A stretch of DNA of 64,000 nt from Jatrophihabitans telluris (GTDB lineage Bacteria; Actinomycetota; Actinomycetes; Mycobacteriales; Jatrophihabitantaceae). This document shows, in pieces, positions 1 to 9,181 of the stretch. The stretch is taken from NCBI RefSeq assembly GCF_023516435.1, contig NZ_CP097332.1, forward strand, positions 248,001 to 312,000, in the 5' to 3' direction. The translations under genes were made by a program, and so were the position numbers. The notes beneath the pieces were generated by a model. The model had not been told where the DNA came from and searched no databases. It saw nothing but the letters and a program-made list of their open reading frames with translations. Every line of letters starts with the position of its first letter. The first letter of the stretch is position 1.

Positions 1-1
1 G

Positions 2-985
2 CCCTACCAGGTCGCCGAACTGCGAGCCGGTGACGGCGAGTTTCTCGACACCGCCGCGGTGCGGGCGGAGGTGGATTCGCCCACCTACCTCGCCGGCTCC
101 TGGAACCGCGACACGACCGCGATGCTGGACCCGGCTCGCCTGGCGTGGGGCCTGGCGCGGGCGGCGGAGGAACTCGGGGTCCGCATCGTCGAGAACACCC
201 CGGTCCAGGGGATCCGCCGCTCGTCCGGTCGACCTGGCGATGCGCTCGCCCTGATCACCGGCGGTTCCGACGCGGGCTCCGGTGCTCGGACGGTGACCGC
301 TCGCCGGGTCGCGCTGGGCACCAACGCCTTCACCCCGCTGCTGCGCCGGATCCGGCTGCATACCGTCCCGGTCTATGACTACGTGCTGGTCACCGAACCG
401 CTGAGCAGCGAGCAGCTGGCCGCAATCGGCTGGCGCAACCGCCAGGGGATCGGCGACTCGGCCAACCAGTTCCACTACTACCGGCTCACCCGCGACAACC
501 GCATCCTGTGGGGCGGTTACGACGCGGTCTACTACTTCGGCCGCCGCATCGCCGCCCGCTACGACGAGCGGCCGGCCACCTTCGCCCTGCTGGCCGAGCA
601 GTTCTTCCAGACCTTCCCGCAGTTGGAGGGGCTCCGCTTCACCCATCGCTGGGGCGGGGCGATCGACACCTCCACCCGGTTCTGCGGCTTCTTCGGTACC
701 GGCTACGGCGGCCGGCTCGCGTACGCCCTCGGCTACACCGGCCTCGGCGTCGGGGCCAGCCGATTCGGGGCCAACGTCATGCTCGACCTGCTGGACGACC
801 GTCCCAGCGAGCGCCGCGAGCTCGAACTGGTTCGCACCAAGCCGCTGCCGTTTCCACCCGAGCCGTTGGCCTACGCCGGCATTCAGGCCACCCGTTGGTC
901 GCTGGCCGCCGCCGACCGCCACGAGGGGCGCCGGAACCTGTGGCTGCGAGCCCTCGACCGTGCCGGACTCGGCTTCGATTCCTGA
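2..985 (+). CDS. FAD-dependent oxidoreductase, C-terminal part (truncated by window edge)
   Basis: The reading frame is open from base 2, so the 5' end lies outside the window; the GTG at 59 is only an internal codon. The visible 327 residues fit the substrate and C-terminal part of a DAO/glycine-oxidase-type flavoprotein: the LDPARLAWGLARAAEELGV segment is typical of the FAD/substrate domain, followed by ALGTNAF and a C-terminal glycine-rich YTGLGVGASRFGAN stretch that usually closes over the flavin. It probably oxidises an amine or amino acid in the cytoplasm; the substrate cannot be told. It converges on the dehydrogenase at 1040. A short duplication, tcctgaccgt, straddles and follows its stop codon. 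Confidence 0.85.
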   Translation, partial: PYQVAELRAGDGEFLDTAAVRAEVDSPTYLAGSWNRDTTAMLDPARLAWGLARAAEELGVRIVENTPVQGIRRSSGRPGDALALITGGSDAGSGARTVTARRVALGTNAFTPLLRRIRLHTVPVYDYVLVTEPLSSEQLAAIGWRNRQGIGDSANQFHYYRLTRDNRILWGGYDAVYYFGRRIAARYDERPATFALLAEQFFQTFPQLEGLRFTHRWGGAIDTSTRFCGFFGTGYGGRLAYALGYTGLGVGASRFGANVMLDLLDDRPSERRELELVRTKPLPFPPEPLAYAGIQATRWSLAAADRHEGRRNLWLRALDRAGLGFDS

Positions 986-1039
986 CCGTTCTACGTCCTG
1001 ACCGTGTGCGCGGCCGGAGCGTGTGCATGTTCTGCAGGG

Positions 1040-2089
1040 TCAGTCCTTGGGCGTGGCCACCGGCCGGTTTCGGTACCGGCCGACCAGTTCGCGCGCGGCG
1101 GCCTGCATGCGCACCGGCGGCAACCCGCGGGCGATCAGGGTCAGGTCGTCCACGACCAGCCGGCCGATCTCCAGGAACGCCGACGGGATACCACCGGCCC
1201 GGTGCGGTGACAGCACCAGACCCTCCAGCCCGCGCCCGGGGTAGTCCGCCGGCATCGGCTCGTCCGGCCAGACGTCGACCGCGGCCTGGATCCGGCCGGC
1301 TCCGACGTGCTCCAGCAGCGCTTCGAAATCCACCACGGCCGCGCGGCTGACCAGGACGAGCCGGGCACCGTCGGCAAGCAGCGCCAGCTCGCGTGCTCCG
1401 ATCAGGTGCTCGCTGTCGGCGGTGACGGTGGCGAGGACGAACACCACATCGCTCGTGCTCAGCACCTCGTCCAATCCGGTGGGAATCGCGCCGGCCTGGG
1501 CCAGGACACCGTCGGGCAGCCACGGATCGTAGGCACGCACCGTGGCCCGGAACGGGGTCAGCAGGGGGAGTAGCGCGCGCCCCAGATTGCCGAAGCCGAT
1601 CACGCCGATCCGCGCCCCCGTCAACGTGATCGCGTCCGCGTTGTCAGCTCCCACATACGATTCCCGGCCGGCCCGGAAAGCCCGGTCCTGCCGCGAGATG
1701 CCACGCGCGAGGTCCAGCGCGAGCCCCAGCGCGAATTCGGCCACCGGTACCGCGTAGACCGGACCGCAACCCAGCACGTGGATGCCGCGTTCGAAGCAGC
1801 GTGGATAGTCCACGTTGGGATAGAAGTTGCCCTCCACGTTGAGGATCGCCTTCAGGCCGGGGGCGCTGTCCAGTCGCGAGGCCGGCAGGTCCGGTTGGCC
1901 GACGATGGCGAACGCCTGGGCGAGATGCTGATCCAGCTCGTCCGGGCGCCCCTGCAGGTCGACGACGTCGAAGGCGGTGGTCAGTTCGGCCCACACCTGC
2001 GGGCTGAAGATCTCGTGATTACGCCGAGGCTCCGGCGAGATCACGACCGTCGGCTTCGCCGGCAGGGCCGGGCTCGGTGGAGCGGTCAT
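1040..2089 (-). CDS. D-isomer-specific 2-hydroxyacid dehydrogenase family protein
   Basis: A 349-residue NAD(P)-dependent dehydrogenase. The Rossmann motif GFGNLG is at about residues 165-170. The catalytic Arg (VSRAA, about 249), Glu (WPDEP, about 277) and His (LSPHRAG, about 296) of the family are all present. The usual NxxRG around the Arg is replaced by VSRAA, so the substrate may be atypical. It overlaps the start of the EamA exporter upstream by about 70 bp on the same strand, which suggests co-transcription from the promoter at 3015-3055. Physiological substrate unknown; glyoxylate/hydroxypyruvate-type or phosphoglycerate-like 2-hydroxyacids are the family norm. Confidence 0.85.
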   Translation of the reverse strand: MTAPPSPALPAKPTVVISPEPRRNHEIFSPQVWAELTTAFDVVDLQGRPDELDQHLAQAFAIVGQPDLPASRLDSAPGLKAILNVEGNFYPNVDYPRCFERGIHVLGCGPVYAVPVAEFALGLALDLARGISRQDRAFRAGRESYVGADNADAITLTGARIGVIGFGNLGRALLPLLTPFRATVRAYDPWLPDGVLAQAGAIPTGLDEVLSTSDVVFVLATVTADSEHLIGARELALLADGARLVLVSRAAVVDFEALLEHVGAGRIQAAVDVWPDEPMPADYPGRGLEGLVLSPHRAGGIPSAFLEIGRLVVDDLTLIARGLPPVRMQAAARELVGRYRNRPVATPKD

Positions 2090-3014
2090 GGCCGCCGATG
2101 CTAGCCGGACGCGCGCCGGTGCGCTCGGCTCCGATGCCGGCGATCACGACCAGCACGATGCCGGCGAGCGCGCTGGGTCGAGGCACCTGGTTCAGCAGGA
2201 TCAGACCCACCACGACGGCGATGGCGGGCTCGAGGCTCATCAGGGTCCCGAAGGCGGCCGTGGTCAGGCGTCGAAGGGCGAGCAGTTCCAGGCTGAACGG
2301 GAGTACCGGCAGGAGGATGGCCAGGCCCAGGCCCGCCAGCGCCACACCCGGGTCGAGGTGGCCGACGAGTTGACGTCCTGCGGCCGCAGCGGCGACGGCG
2401 GGGACGGCGGCGACAACGCCGGCGACCACAGCAGCTACCGGGATGGAGACCGCCAGCCCCTGCAAGCCCGCCACCTCGTCCCCCACTCGTTGGGTGAGCA
2501 GGATGTAGCCGGCCCAGCAGAGCGCGGCGGCCAGGGCGAACGCGATACCGGCGGGGTCCGATCCGCCGCGCCACGGCTCGGTGAGCAGCAGGACTCCGGC
2601 GGCTGCGCATGCCGGCCAGATCCGGGACCCGTGCCGGCCGCGGATCACGGCGACCGCGAGGGGGCCGAGGAACTCCAGCGCGCTGGCGGTGCCGATCGGC
2701 AGCCGATCGACCGCCGCCATGAACAGCAGGGTCATAGCCGCGGTGATGACGCCGAGGATCACCGTGGCGGCCAGCGTCGATCGCGAGAATGCCGACAGTC
2801 GCGGTCGGACGAGGACGAGCAGGATCAGCGCCGCCCACCCCAGCCGGAGCGCGGCGGCTCCTTCGGGTCCGAGCCGATCGAAGAGGTCCACCGAGACGGC
2901 GACACCGAGTTGGACGCACACCATCGAACCGATCGACATCAGCACGCCGGTGCGGACCGAGGAGCGCGGGGTGGAGTACGTCTTCACCGCAACAGTGAAG
3001 CCGAACGATGTCAT
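2019..3014 (-). CDS. EamA/RhtA-type membrane exporter
   Basis: 331 residues with about ten hydrophobic helices in two homologous halves, as in drug/metabolite transporters of the EamA family (RhtA-like threonine/homoserine exporters). Helix 1 starts near [10 protein letters not shown] and the second half begins near [18 protein letters not shown]. The hydrophilic tail (about residues 290-331) overlaps the start of the downstream hydroxyacid dehydrogenase. It is divergent from the LysR regulator at 3056, with an inverted repeat in the 41-bp gap, so it is probably the regulator's target. It likely exports an amino acid or related metabolite; the substrate is inferred only from the family. Confidence 0.85.
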   Translation of the reverse strand: MTSFGFTVAVKTYSTPRSSVRTGVLMSIGSMVCVQLGVAVSVDLFDRLGPEGAAALRLGWAALILLVLVRPRLSAFSRSTLAATVILGVITAAMTLLFMAAVDRLPIGTASALEFLGPLAVAVIRGRHGSRIWPACAAAGVLLLTEPWRGGSDPAGIAFALAAALCWAGYILLTQRVGDEVAGLQGLAVSIPVAAVVAGVVAAVPAVAAAAAGRQLVGHLDPGVALAGLGLAILLPVLPFSLELLALRRLTTAAFGTLMSLEPAIAVVVGLILLNQVPRPSALAGIVLVVIAGIGAERTGARPASIGGHDRSTEPGPAGEADGRDLAGASA

Positions 3015-3018
3015 TCAC

Positions 3019-3039
3019 GTCCACGTGATAATCGTGGAC
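3019..3039. promoter_or_regulatory. Perfect 7-7-7 inverted repeat between lysR and exporter
   Basis: The sequence gtccacg, seven spacer bases, then cgtggac lies in the 41-bp gap between the two divergent start codons, 5 bp upstream of the exporter ATG. An interrupted palindrome in this position is what a LysR-type regulator normally binds. It is so close to the exporter start that binding could also block the RNA polymerase footprint. Confidence 0.6.
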
Positions 3040-3055
3040 AAACCATCCAGTTTTC

Positions 3056-3946
3056 ATGAACAATTCGAGCGTGGAAACCCGGCGGCTGGAGTACCTGCTC
3101 GAACTTCGGCGGCTCGGTTCGATGGTCGAAGTCGCCCGGGCGCTCGGCACGACCACATCGACGGTGTCCCAGCAGATCGCCGCACTGGCGGCCGAGGCCC
3201 GGACCCCGCTGCTCGAGCCGGACGGCCGGCGCGTGCGGCTGACCCCGGCCGGGCGCCGACTCGCCGATCGTGCGGTGACGATCCTGGCCGCGGTCGAGGC
3301 GGCCCGCATGGACCTCGATCCTGATGGTGAGCCGGTCGGCGTCCTGCGCGTGTCCGGCTTCGCGACCGCGATCCGCCGCTCGCTGCTGCCGGCGATGGTC
3401 CGGATCGCCCGCAGCCATCCCGCGGTCCAGGTCGTCGTCGCCGAGCATGAGCCCTACGAGTCGCTGGCGTTGCTGTCCTCCGACGACATCGATCTGGCCC
3501 TGGTCTACGACTATGACCTGGCTCCGGTCGAGCAGGACGACCGCTTCGAGTTCCGGCCGCTCTGGGCCGCCGCCTGGGGCTTGGGCGTTCCCCACGCCGA
3601 CGCCGTGACCGGCACGTCTCTCGAGGTCTTCCGGAACTTCGCCGGCCGCGAATGGATCGGCAACTCCCGCAACCGAGCCGATTCCGATGTGGTCCGGCTG
3701 ATCGGATCGATGGCCGGCTTCGACCCACGGGTGACGCACCGCGCCGACGGGCTGGAACTGGTCGAGGAACTGATCGTTGCCGGGCTCGGGGTCGGATTGC
3801 TGCCGATGGCCCGCCCGGTCGGGCCCGGAGTGGCGCTGATCCCGCTGGCGGAGCCGGCCGTCACGCTCCGCGCCTACGCCGCGGTACGGCGGGGTCGGCA
3901 GCAGTGGTCGCCCCTGGCGCTTCTGCTGGAGCGGCTCGACGCGTGA
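3056..3946 (+). CDS. LysR family transcriptional regulator
   Basis: 296 residues. An N-terminal winged helix-turn-helix (about residues 8-65: LEYLLELRRLGSMVEVARAL, then TTSTVSQQIAAL) is followed by a LysR substrate-binding fold (about 90-290). It is divergent from the EamA exporter, and the gap holds a 7-7-7 inverted repeat that is a likely operator. By family rule it probably controls the exporter and dehydrogenase unit and its own expression in response to a small ligand. The ATG at 3056 is chosen because it directly precedes the HTH; no strong Shine-Dalgarno sequence is visible. Confidence 0.9.
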   Translation: MNNSSVETRRLEYLLELRRLGSMVEVARALGTTTSTVSQQIAALAAEARTPLLEPDGRRVRLTPAGRRLADRAVTILAAVEAARMDLDPDGEPVGVLRVSGFATAIRRSLLPAMVRIARSHPAVQVVVAEHEPYESLALLSSDDIDLALVYDYDLAPVEQDDRFEFRPLWAAAWGLGVPHADAVTGTSLEVFRNFAGREWIGNSRNRADSDVVRLIGSMAGFDPRVTHRADGLELVEELIVAGLGVGLLPMARPVGPGVALIPLAEPAVTLRAYAAVRRGRQQWSPLALLLERLDA

Positions 3947-3966
3947 AGGCCCCCCAGCGCCGGCGC

Positions 3967-5274
3967 TCAGCCGTGGCTGTCGGAGGCAGGCGGGACGTCA
4001 GGCAGCGGCAGCAACAGCACGGCGACGAGCCCGACGGCCGCGATCAGGCCGACGGCCGGTCCGGGGCGAAGGACCTCGCCGACAGCGCCCGCCGCCACGA
4101 AACCGGTGCCCTGACACACCATCAGCCCCGTCCCGTTGAGGGCGAACGTGCGGCCCCGCAGTGTCTCCGGCGTGACATCGCGCAGCATCCGGTCCACGCC
4201 CAGGCCATAGGCGGACGTCGCCCCGGAAGCCAGCAGCAGGGCCATCGCCGGCCAGAAGCCCGGCTCGAGCCAGAAGGCCGCCAGCACCGCCGGGAGCGCG
4301 AGAGCGAGTGGCCAGGTCAGGCGCAACTGCAGTCGCCGCGGCAGGACGAGGACCACGACCAGGTCACCGACGATCATCCCGACGGGAATGGCGGCCAGCC
4401 AGAGGCCGACCCAGCCGGCCGTGCGGCCCAGCCCGCTCACCGCCGGCGCGGCCAACGCTTCGGGGGCGACCGCCACGAACGGAACCGTCCACCCCAGCAG
4501 CAGCAACCGACGCACGGCCGGCTCGGCCCAGACCCGGCGGACCCCGGCCAGCGAATCGCTCACCACGCCTCGGCGGCCCTCGCTCGGTGCGCAGGGACGA
4601 TGGGCCAGGCCGGCCCGCACAATCACCGCCGACAACACGAAGCTGCCCACGTCGGCCAGTAGTGCGCCCCGGGGCCCGAGGGGGGCGATGAGCGCACCTC
4701 CGGCGGCGATGCCCACCAGCTGCGCGCCCTGAGCGATGATCCGTTGCACCGAACGTCCGGCGACGTAGCTGTCGGCCGGCAGCAGCACGACCACGAGCGA
4801 GTCGATGCAACCACCGCGCACCGGCGCCATCGTCCCGACCGCGAACAGGATCAGGAAGATCAGTGCGATGGGTGCTCCCGGCCAGGCCAGTAGCAGGACC
4901 AGGCCGCCGGCCAGCAGGTCCGTCCCGACGATCAGGCGACGTGGGGGCAGCCGGTCGGTCAGCGCGGCCAGCAGCGTGCCGCCGAAGAGGTAGGGCACGA
5001 AGGAGATGGCGAACGTCGTCGAGGCGAGCAGGGCGGATCCGGTGCGCTGGAAGACCAGAACCGTCACCGCGAGGTAGGCGGCGCTGTCGCCGAGGATCGA
5101 GACCAGGCGGGCGGCGCTGACCACCTGGAACTCGCGCACGGCCAACGCCTGGCGGTAGCCGCCGCGCACGCCCGCGACCGGGTCTGTGGCCGGGTCTGCG
5201 GCCGGGTCTGTGGCCGGGTGTGCGGCCGGGTCTGTGGCCGGCAGCTGGTCGGTGTCCGGTGGGGTGTCGCTCAC
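3967..5274 (-). CDS. MFS transporter
   Basis: About 435 residues from a GTG start at 5274. A longer frame reaching 5472 would run through the divergent regulator and is rejected. Some twelve hydrophobic segments begin at REFQVVSAARLVSILGDSAAYLAV, with the loop motif LTDRLPPRRLIVGTDLLAG (an A-motif-like segment after helix 2), typical of the major facilitator superfamily, macrolide-efflux-like branch. The first ~35 residues are low complexity (ATDPA repeats), encoded by five 12-bp repeats at 5181-5240. It is divergent from the ArsR-type gene at 5350, which may regulate it. The transported compound is unknown. Confidence 0.85.
   Translation of the reverse strand: MSDTPPDTDQLPATDPAAHPATDPAADPATDPVAGVRGGYRQALAVREFQVVSAARLVSILGDSAAYLAVTVLVFQRTGSALLASTTFAISFVPYLFGGTLLAALTDRLPPRRLIVGTDLLAGGLVLLLAWPGAPIALIFLILFAVGTMAPVRGGCIDSLVVVLLPADSYVAGRSVQRIIAQGAQLVGIAAGGALIAPLGPRGALLADVGSFVLSAVIVRAGLAHRPCAPSEGRRGVVSDSLAGVRRVWAEPAVRRLLLLGWTVPFVAVAPEALAAPAVSGLGRTAGWVGLWLAAIPVGMIVGDLVVVLVLPRRLQLRLTWPLALALPAVLAAFWLEPGFWPAMALLLASGATSAYGLGVDRMLRDVTPETLRGRTFALNGTGLMVCQGTGFVAAGAVGEVLRPGPAVGLIAAVGLVAVLLLPLPDVPPASDSHG
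5181..5240. repeat. 12-bp minisatellite inside an MFS N-terminus (5 units)
   Basis: Five copies of ggtctgtggccg, with T/C variation at one position and one further substitution. The length is a multiple of three, so copy-number change would keep the frame and only lengthen the Ala-Thr-Asp-Pro tail of the transporter before its first helix. Confidence 0.85.
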
Positions 5275-5312
5275 GCAAGGAGGTTGCCTCGCGGAACCCG
5301 CCGGCCGCGATA

Positions 5313-5332
5313 GATTCGTCCCAGACCGAATC
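5313..5332. promoter_or_regulatory. Inverted repeat and -10-like element upstream of ArsR-type gene
   Basis: gattcg, eight bases, cgaatc. A tagatt hexamer at 5311-5316 resembles an actinobacterial -10 box and overlaps the left arm, so a regulator bound here would compete with polymerase. The position between divergent genes suggests autoregulation and control of the MFS gene. Inference from layout. Confidence 0.4.
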
Positions 5333-5349
5333 CGAAGGGGGGTCGGCGC

Positions 5350-6363
5350 ATGGCGACCGTCTTCGAGGTCACCGCGGCGGACTGGCCACGATTCCGGTTC
5401 GCTCATTCGCCGCTGTGGGAAACGGTGCAGGCGGTCATGACGCTGCGCTCCCCCCGCGTCCGCCAGCACCATCTGCGGTGGGCCGAGACGATCGACGTCG
5501 CGGCGTTGCTACCCCGCATCCCGGCCCTCGCCGCGCTGACCCCGTCGCCCGGCCCGGTCTGGGTCCCGGACTTCCTGGTGCCCGCACCAACCGGGGCATC
5601 CGGTGCGGCCACCGCTCCCGGGATCGAGGAGGAACTGGCCGCGGTCCGCGCCTACCCGCCACCGGCCGTCCGGGCCGACCTCATGCGCAGCCTGCGCTCG
5701 CGATCGACCCGACAGCGGCGGGCCGTCCTGCAACCGTTGATCGAGAACCCGCCGCTGGCGGTGGGACAGTTGACCGACGAACTCCGCATCGCCTGGCGGG
5801 TTCTGGTCGAGCCGTTCTGGCCGGCGATCCGCAAACTGGTCGAGGACGACATCGCCTTTCGGTCGCGAGCGATGGCGCGGCGAGGCTACGGCGCGATGTT
5901 GGCCGACCTGCACGAAGACATCCGCTTCGCTCCGGATCGGATCACCGTGCACGGCAACGACGCCGCGGTCGTGGAACTCGGCGGCCGGGGACTGCTGTTG
6001 ATGCCCAGCGCGTTCTGCTGGCCGTTGGTGCTCACCGTGATCGACCCGCCGTGGCCACCGAGCCTCGCCTATCCCGCTCGTGGCGTCGGAAACCTCTGGG
6101 CCACCCCGGAACCGGCCCTGGGCGCGCTGGCCGCGATCCTCGGCGAGAGTCGCGCGCAGCTGTTGCAGGACCTGGCCGAACCGCGGTCCACCACAGCCTT
6201 GGCGTTGCGGCACGGGCTGAGCCCGGCGACGACGTCGGTCCACGTGCACCGTCTGCGCGACGCCGGTCTGCTCAGTGCCACTCGCCTCGGACGGGAGGTC
6301 CGTTATCGAAGAACCGAGCTCGGCACCGCGCTGATCACCGGAGCCGAGGGGAGCCTCCGTTAG
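5350..6363 (+). CDS. ArsR-type winged-helix regulator with large N-terminal domain
   Basis: 337 residues. The N-terminal ~240 residues resemble the DUF5937-type domain found in actinobacterial ArsR relatives (VTAADWPRFRFAHSPLWETVQAV near the start). The C-terminal ~80 residues form a winged HTH (LLQDLAEPRSTTALALRHGLSPATTSVHVHRLRDAGLL, then a YRRTELG wing). Metal-binding cysteines of classical ArsR are absent, so the inducer is not an arsenic-type metal by sequence. A Shine-Dalgarno-like gaaggggggt precedes the ATG. It is divergent from the MFS transporter, and its 3' end overlaps the convergent thiolase by 4 bp. Confidence 0.8.
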   Translation: MATVFEVTAADWPRFRFAHSPLWETVQAVMTLRSPRVRQHHLRWAETIDVAALLPRIPALAALTPSPGPVWVPDFLVPAPTGASGAATAPGIEEELAAVRAYPPPAVRADLMRSLRSRSTRQRRAVLQPLIENPPLAVGQLTDELRIAWRVLVEPFWPAIRKLVEDDIAFRSRAMARRGYGAMLADLHEDIRFAPDRITVHGNDAAVVELGGRGLLLMPSAFCWPLVLTVIDPPWPPSLAYPARGVGNLWATPEPALGALAAILGESRAQLLQDLAEPRSTTALALRHGLSPATTSVHVHRLRDAGLLSATRLGREVRYRRTELGTALITGAEGSLR

Positions 6364-7550
6364 GGCGCGACGTTTTCGACGACTACGGCCAGGCCCTGCC
6401 CGACGCCGATACAGATGGCCGCGACGCCGTAGCGCTGACCCGACTGCCTGAGGACGGCGATGAGCGTCGCCAGAATCCGGCCGCCGGAAGCGCCGAGCGG
6501 GTGCCCGATCGCGATGGCGCCACCCCGCTGATTGACGATGGCCGGATCGACCGGCCACGCGTCGAGGCAGGCCAGGCTCTGTGCGGCGAACGCCTCGTTC
6601 AGCTCGACCGCGCCGACGTCGGACCAGCTCAGCCCCGCCCGCTGCAGCGCGCCGTTCGCCGCCTCGACCGGGGCATAGCCGAACCGCCACGGCTCGTTGG
6701 CCGCCGTGCCCCGTCCCGCGATCCGGGCGAGCGGGCTCCGGCCGATGCGCTCGGCGGCGGCCTCCGATCCGATCAGGACGGCCGAGGCACCGTCGCTGAG
6801 CGGCGAGGAGTTGCCGGCGGTGACCGAGCCGGTCGTGGCGAAGGCGGGCTTGAGCCCGGCCAGCGTGTCCAGCGAGGAATCGGCGCGGATGCCTTCATCA
6901 CGAGCCAGGGCCACGCCGGGGACGGCGACGAGGTGACCGTCGTAGAAGCCGGCACGCCAAGCCTCGTCCGCGGCCTGATGTGACCGCAGGGCGAAGGCGT
7001 CCTGGCGTTCACGGCTGATGCCGTACTCGGCGGCCAGCCGCTCGGTGGCCAGTCCGTTGGAGATCACGTACGGCTCCGGCATCGCCGGGTTGACCAGCCG
7101 CCAGCCCAGGGTTGTCGACACCGCGGTCACGTCGCCCGCGGGGAAACCCCGCCGTGGCTTGGGCAGGACCCACGGGGCGCGGGTCATCGATTCCACGCCC
7201 CCGGCGATCGCGACGTGGGCATCGCCGGTCTCGACGGCGCGGCTGGCGATCATGGCGGCGTCCAGACTCGACCCGCACAACCGGTTGACGGTGGTCGCGG
7301 GGACCGTCACCGGCATTCCGGCGAGCAGGACCGCCATCCGTCCGACGTTGCGGTTGTCTTCGCCGGCGCCGTTAGCGTTGCCGTAGACCACCTCGTCCAC
7401 CGCGGCCGGGTCGAGGTCGGGCGAGCGGTCGAGCAAGCCCCGCAGCGGGACGGCCGCCAGATCATCGGTGCGGACGTCGGCCAGCGCGCCGCCGAAGCGG
7501 CCGAAGGGCGTACGCACGGCGTCGTAGATGTAGGCGGAGGTGGCGGGCAC
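6360..7550 (-). CDS. Acetyl-CoA C-acyltransferase (thiolase)
   Basis: 396 residues from the GTG at 7550, preceded by GGAG six bases upstream; an ATG at 7601 would add 17 residues not found in the family. The N-terminus reads IYDAVRTPFGRFGG. The acylated Cys is in LCGSSLDA (about residue 92), and the C-terminal His and Cys lie in GHPLGASGG and CIGVGQG. The NEAFAAQ motif is intact. Overall closest in style to PcaF/FadA degradative thiolases (beta-ketoadipyl-CoA or 3-ketoacyl-CoA cleavage). No other aromatic or fatty-acid degradation gene is adjacent, so the pathway remains open. Confidence 0.93.
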   Translation of the reverse strand: MPATSAYIYDAVRTPFGRFGGALADVRTDDLAAVPLRGLLDRSPDLDPAAVDEVVYGNANGAGEDNRNVGRMAVLLAGMPVTVPATTVNRLCGSSLDAAMIASRAVETGDAHVAIAGGVESMTRAPWVLPKPRRGFPAGDVTAVSTTLGWRLVNPAMPEPYVISNGLATERLAAEYGISRERQDAFALRSHQAADEAWRAGFYDGHLVAVPGVALARDEGIRADSSLDTLAGLKPAFATTGSVTAGNSSPLSDGASAVLIGSEAAAERIGRSPLARIAGRGTAANEPWRFGYAPVEAANGALQRAGLSWSDVGAVELNEAFAAQSLACLDAWPVDPAIVNQRGGAIAIGHPLGASGGRILATLIAVLRQSGQRYGVAAICIGVGQGLAVVVENVAP

Positions 7551-7660
7551 GAGGACTCCAAAGGTGGGCGAGGTACCTGGGCGGTTCGAGTAGTTGACCA
7601 CGGCGCCCGGGTCGTAGGCGTTGGCCGGCTGGGCGTTGTTACGCCTGCGCGTCGCACGAA

Positions 7661-7706
7661 AGCAAACGGCCCTCGATCACGCCGGTAAACCGGGGATCAA
7701 GGGCCG
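7661..7706 (-). terminator. Rho-independent-like terminator of tRNA-Leu
   Basis: On the minus strand ggcccttgatc pairs with gatcgagggcc (11 bp, one G:T), followed by a T-rich run (gtttgcttt). It lies 22 bases downstream of the tRNA 3' end and before the thiolase start region. Confidence 0.7.
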
Positions 7707-7727
7707 TCGCAGCTGTCTCAACCAGCG

Positions 7728-7810
7728 TGGGCAAGGGGGGACTTGAACCCCCACGTCCTTACGGACACACGGACCTGAACCGTGCGCGTCTGCCATTCCG
7801 CCACTTGCCC
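7728..7810 (-). tRNA. tRNA-Leu (CAG)
   Basis: On the minus strand a full cloverleaf is visible: acceptor GGGCAAG pairing with CTTGCCC, a D arm with GGCGGAATGGCAGAC, an anticodon stem CACGG/CCGTG around loop TTCAGGT (anticodon CAG), a long class II variable arm (TGTCCGTAAGGACG), and the T arm GGGGGTTCAAGTCCCCC. The CCA end is not encoded. The long variable arm and anticodon make leucine certain. Upstream (7811-7850) a taacct/tatgac -10-like stretch could be its promoter. Confidence 0.97.
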
Positions 7811-8091
7811 GAGGCGTCTGAAAAGACGTCATAGGTTAACACGACACACTGCGCGCGATTACCGGGTGAGCCGCCCGCACAGCCCACGCAGATACCATCA
7901 ACCTCACGTCCCGCCTGAGATTCGAGACAGGGGCGCTGGACCGCTGCCCCCCAGTCGGTTCGACCGGTTCGGCAACGGACATCGCATACCAGCACGACGC
8001 ACGACCCCACGAACGAGCAGAATGCGCCAGCACAGCACGGCAGCGCCGGATCCCGGCACCGCCCCAGCCCTGGGAGAGGAGGACCGAGACC

Positions 8092-9123
8092 ATGAGCCTC
8101 GGACAGCGCTTCGAGCGCCGCCTGGAAGGCATGGTCGGCTCCGCCTTCGCCCGGGTTTTCAAGGGTCAGGTCGAGCCCGTCGAGATCGGGTCCGCACTGC
8201 AACGCGAGGCCTCGGACAAGCGAGCGGTCATGGGTACCGGGCAGGTTCTCTCGCCCAACCGGTACCGCGTCACGCTCGGCCCGTCCGATTACGACCGGCT
8301 TGCCCCGTGGGAGGCGCAGCTCACACGTTCGCTGGCCGAACTCATTCAGGAGCACCTGGACGAGAACGGCCTCGGCACCGTCGGCGACATCGAGGTCTAT
8401 CTGGCGCAGGACAACAGCCTTCATACCGGTGTCTTCGGCGTCGCGTCCCGGATGGAGCCGCAGGCCCCGCCCCGCCGGCGGCCCTACGACTCGATGTCGA
8501 TGCCCGTGGTGCCCGGTCGCCCAGACGAATACGTGGAGCCGTTCGGCACTCCGGCCGCGCCCGCCTCCGACAACGCCGCGGAGCACGCCGCGCGACAGGC
8601 GCCCCCGCTCCAGCCGGAGGCCCCGGGCTACCTCGCGCCGCCGTATCCGCCGCCCGGTTATCAGCCGGCTCACCAGCCGCCTCAGCCACCGGCATATCAG
8701 CCGCCGGCATATCAGCCGCCGGCATATCAGCCGCCGCCTCATCAGCCGCCGCCTCATCAGCCGCCGGCATATCAGCCGCCACCGGCTCCGCCGCCCGCCC
8801 CGGCGCCGTATGTGGAACCTCCGCGTCGCCCGCGGTTCCAGGCCCAGTTGATCGTCGACGAGACCGGCCAGAACAGCCCACTGCACCCGGGCAGCAACAT
8901 CGTCGGCCGCGGACACGACTCAGACCTGCAGCTGCTTGACCAGGGAGTCTCGCGCCGGCACATCGACATCCACGTCGCCGACGGCCGGGCCGTGCTCTAC
9001 GACCTGGGCTCCACCAACGGGACGTCGGTCAACGGTCACTCGGTGCAGAGTCAGCAGTTGCAACACGGGGACGTGATCCGGATCGGCCATTCCCGGCTCG
9101 TCTACCAGCAGGACGGCGCGTGA
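8092..9123 (+). CDS. fhaA: FhaA: DUF3662 and FHA domain protein
   Basis: 343 residues. An N-terminal DUF3662 domain (about 1-120, starting LGQRFERRLEGMVGSAFARVFKGQVEP) is followed by a Pro/Gln/Tyr-rich linker (about 150-245) and a C-terminal FHA domain (about 255-340) with the phosphothreonine-binding GRGHDSD, SRRHIDI and GSTNGT motifs. In Mycobacterium FhaA binds phosphorylated partners of PknB, including the MviN lipid II flippase, and tunes peptidoglycan synthesis. First gene of the division/cell-wall operon. The linker includes QPPAYQPP repeats encoded by near-exact 15-bp repeats around 8690-8780. About 280 bp precede it; a taccat -10-like box lies at 7893-7898. Confidence 0.95.
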   Translation: MSLGQRFERRLEGMVGSAFARVFKGQVEPVEIGSALQREASDKRAVMGTGQVLSPNRYRVTLGPSDYDRLAPWEAQLTRSLAELIQEHLDENGLGTVGDIEVYLAQDNSLHTGVFGVASRMEPQAPPRRRPYDSMSMPVVPGRPDEYVEPFGTPAAPASDNAAEHAARQAPPLQPEAPGYLAPPYPPPGYQPAHQPPQPPAYQPPAYQPPAYQPPPHQPPPHQPPAYQPPPAPPPAPAPYVEPPRRPRFQAQLIVDETGQNSPLHPGSNIVGRGHDSDLQLLDQGVSRRHIDIHVADGRAVLYDLGSTNGTSVNGHSVQSQQLQHGDVIRIGHSRLVYQQDGA

Positions 9124-9181
9124 CGAAGCGGGCCTGGCCGGTGCAACGGTCCGCGGCCTCCGTGTCGAGCGGGGTGGTCTC

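Noticed and set aside
5275-5472. N-terminal extension of the MFS gene to 5472
   Set aside because: It would read antisense through the start of the ArsR-type gene and its promoter.
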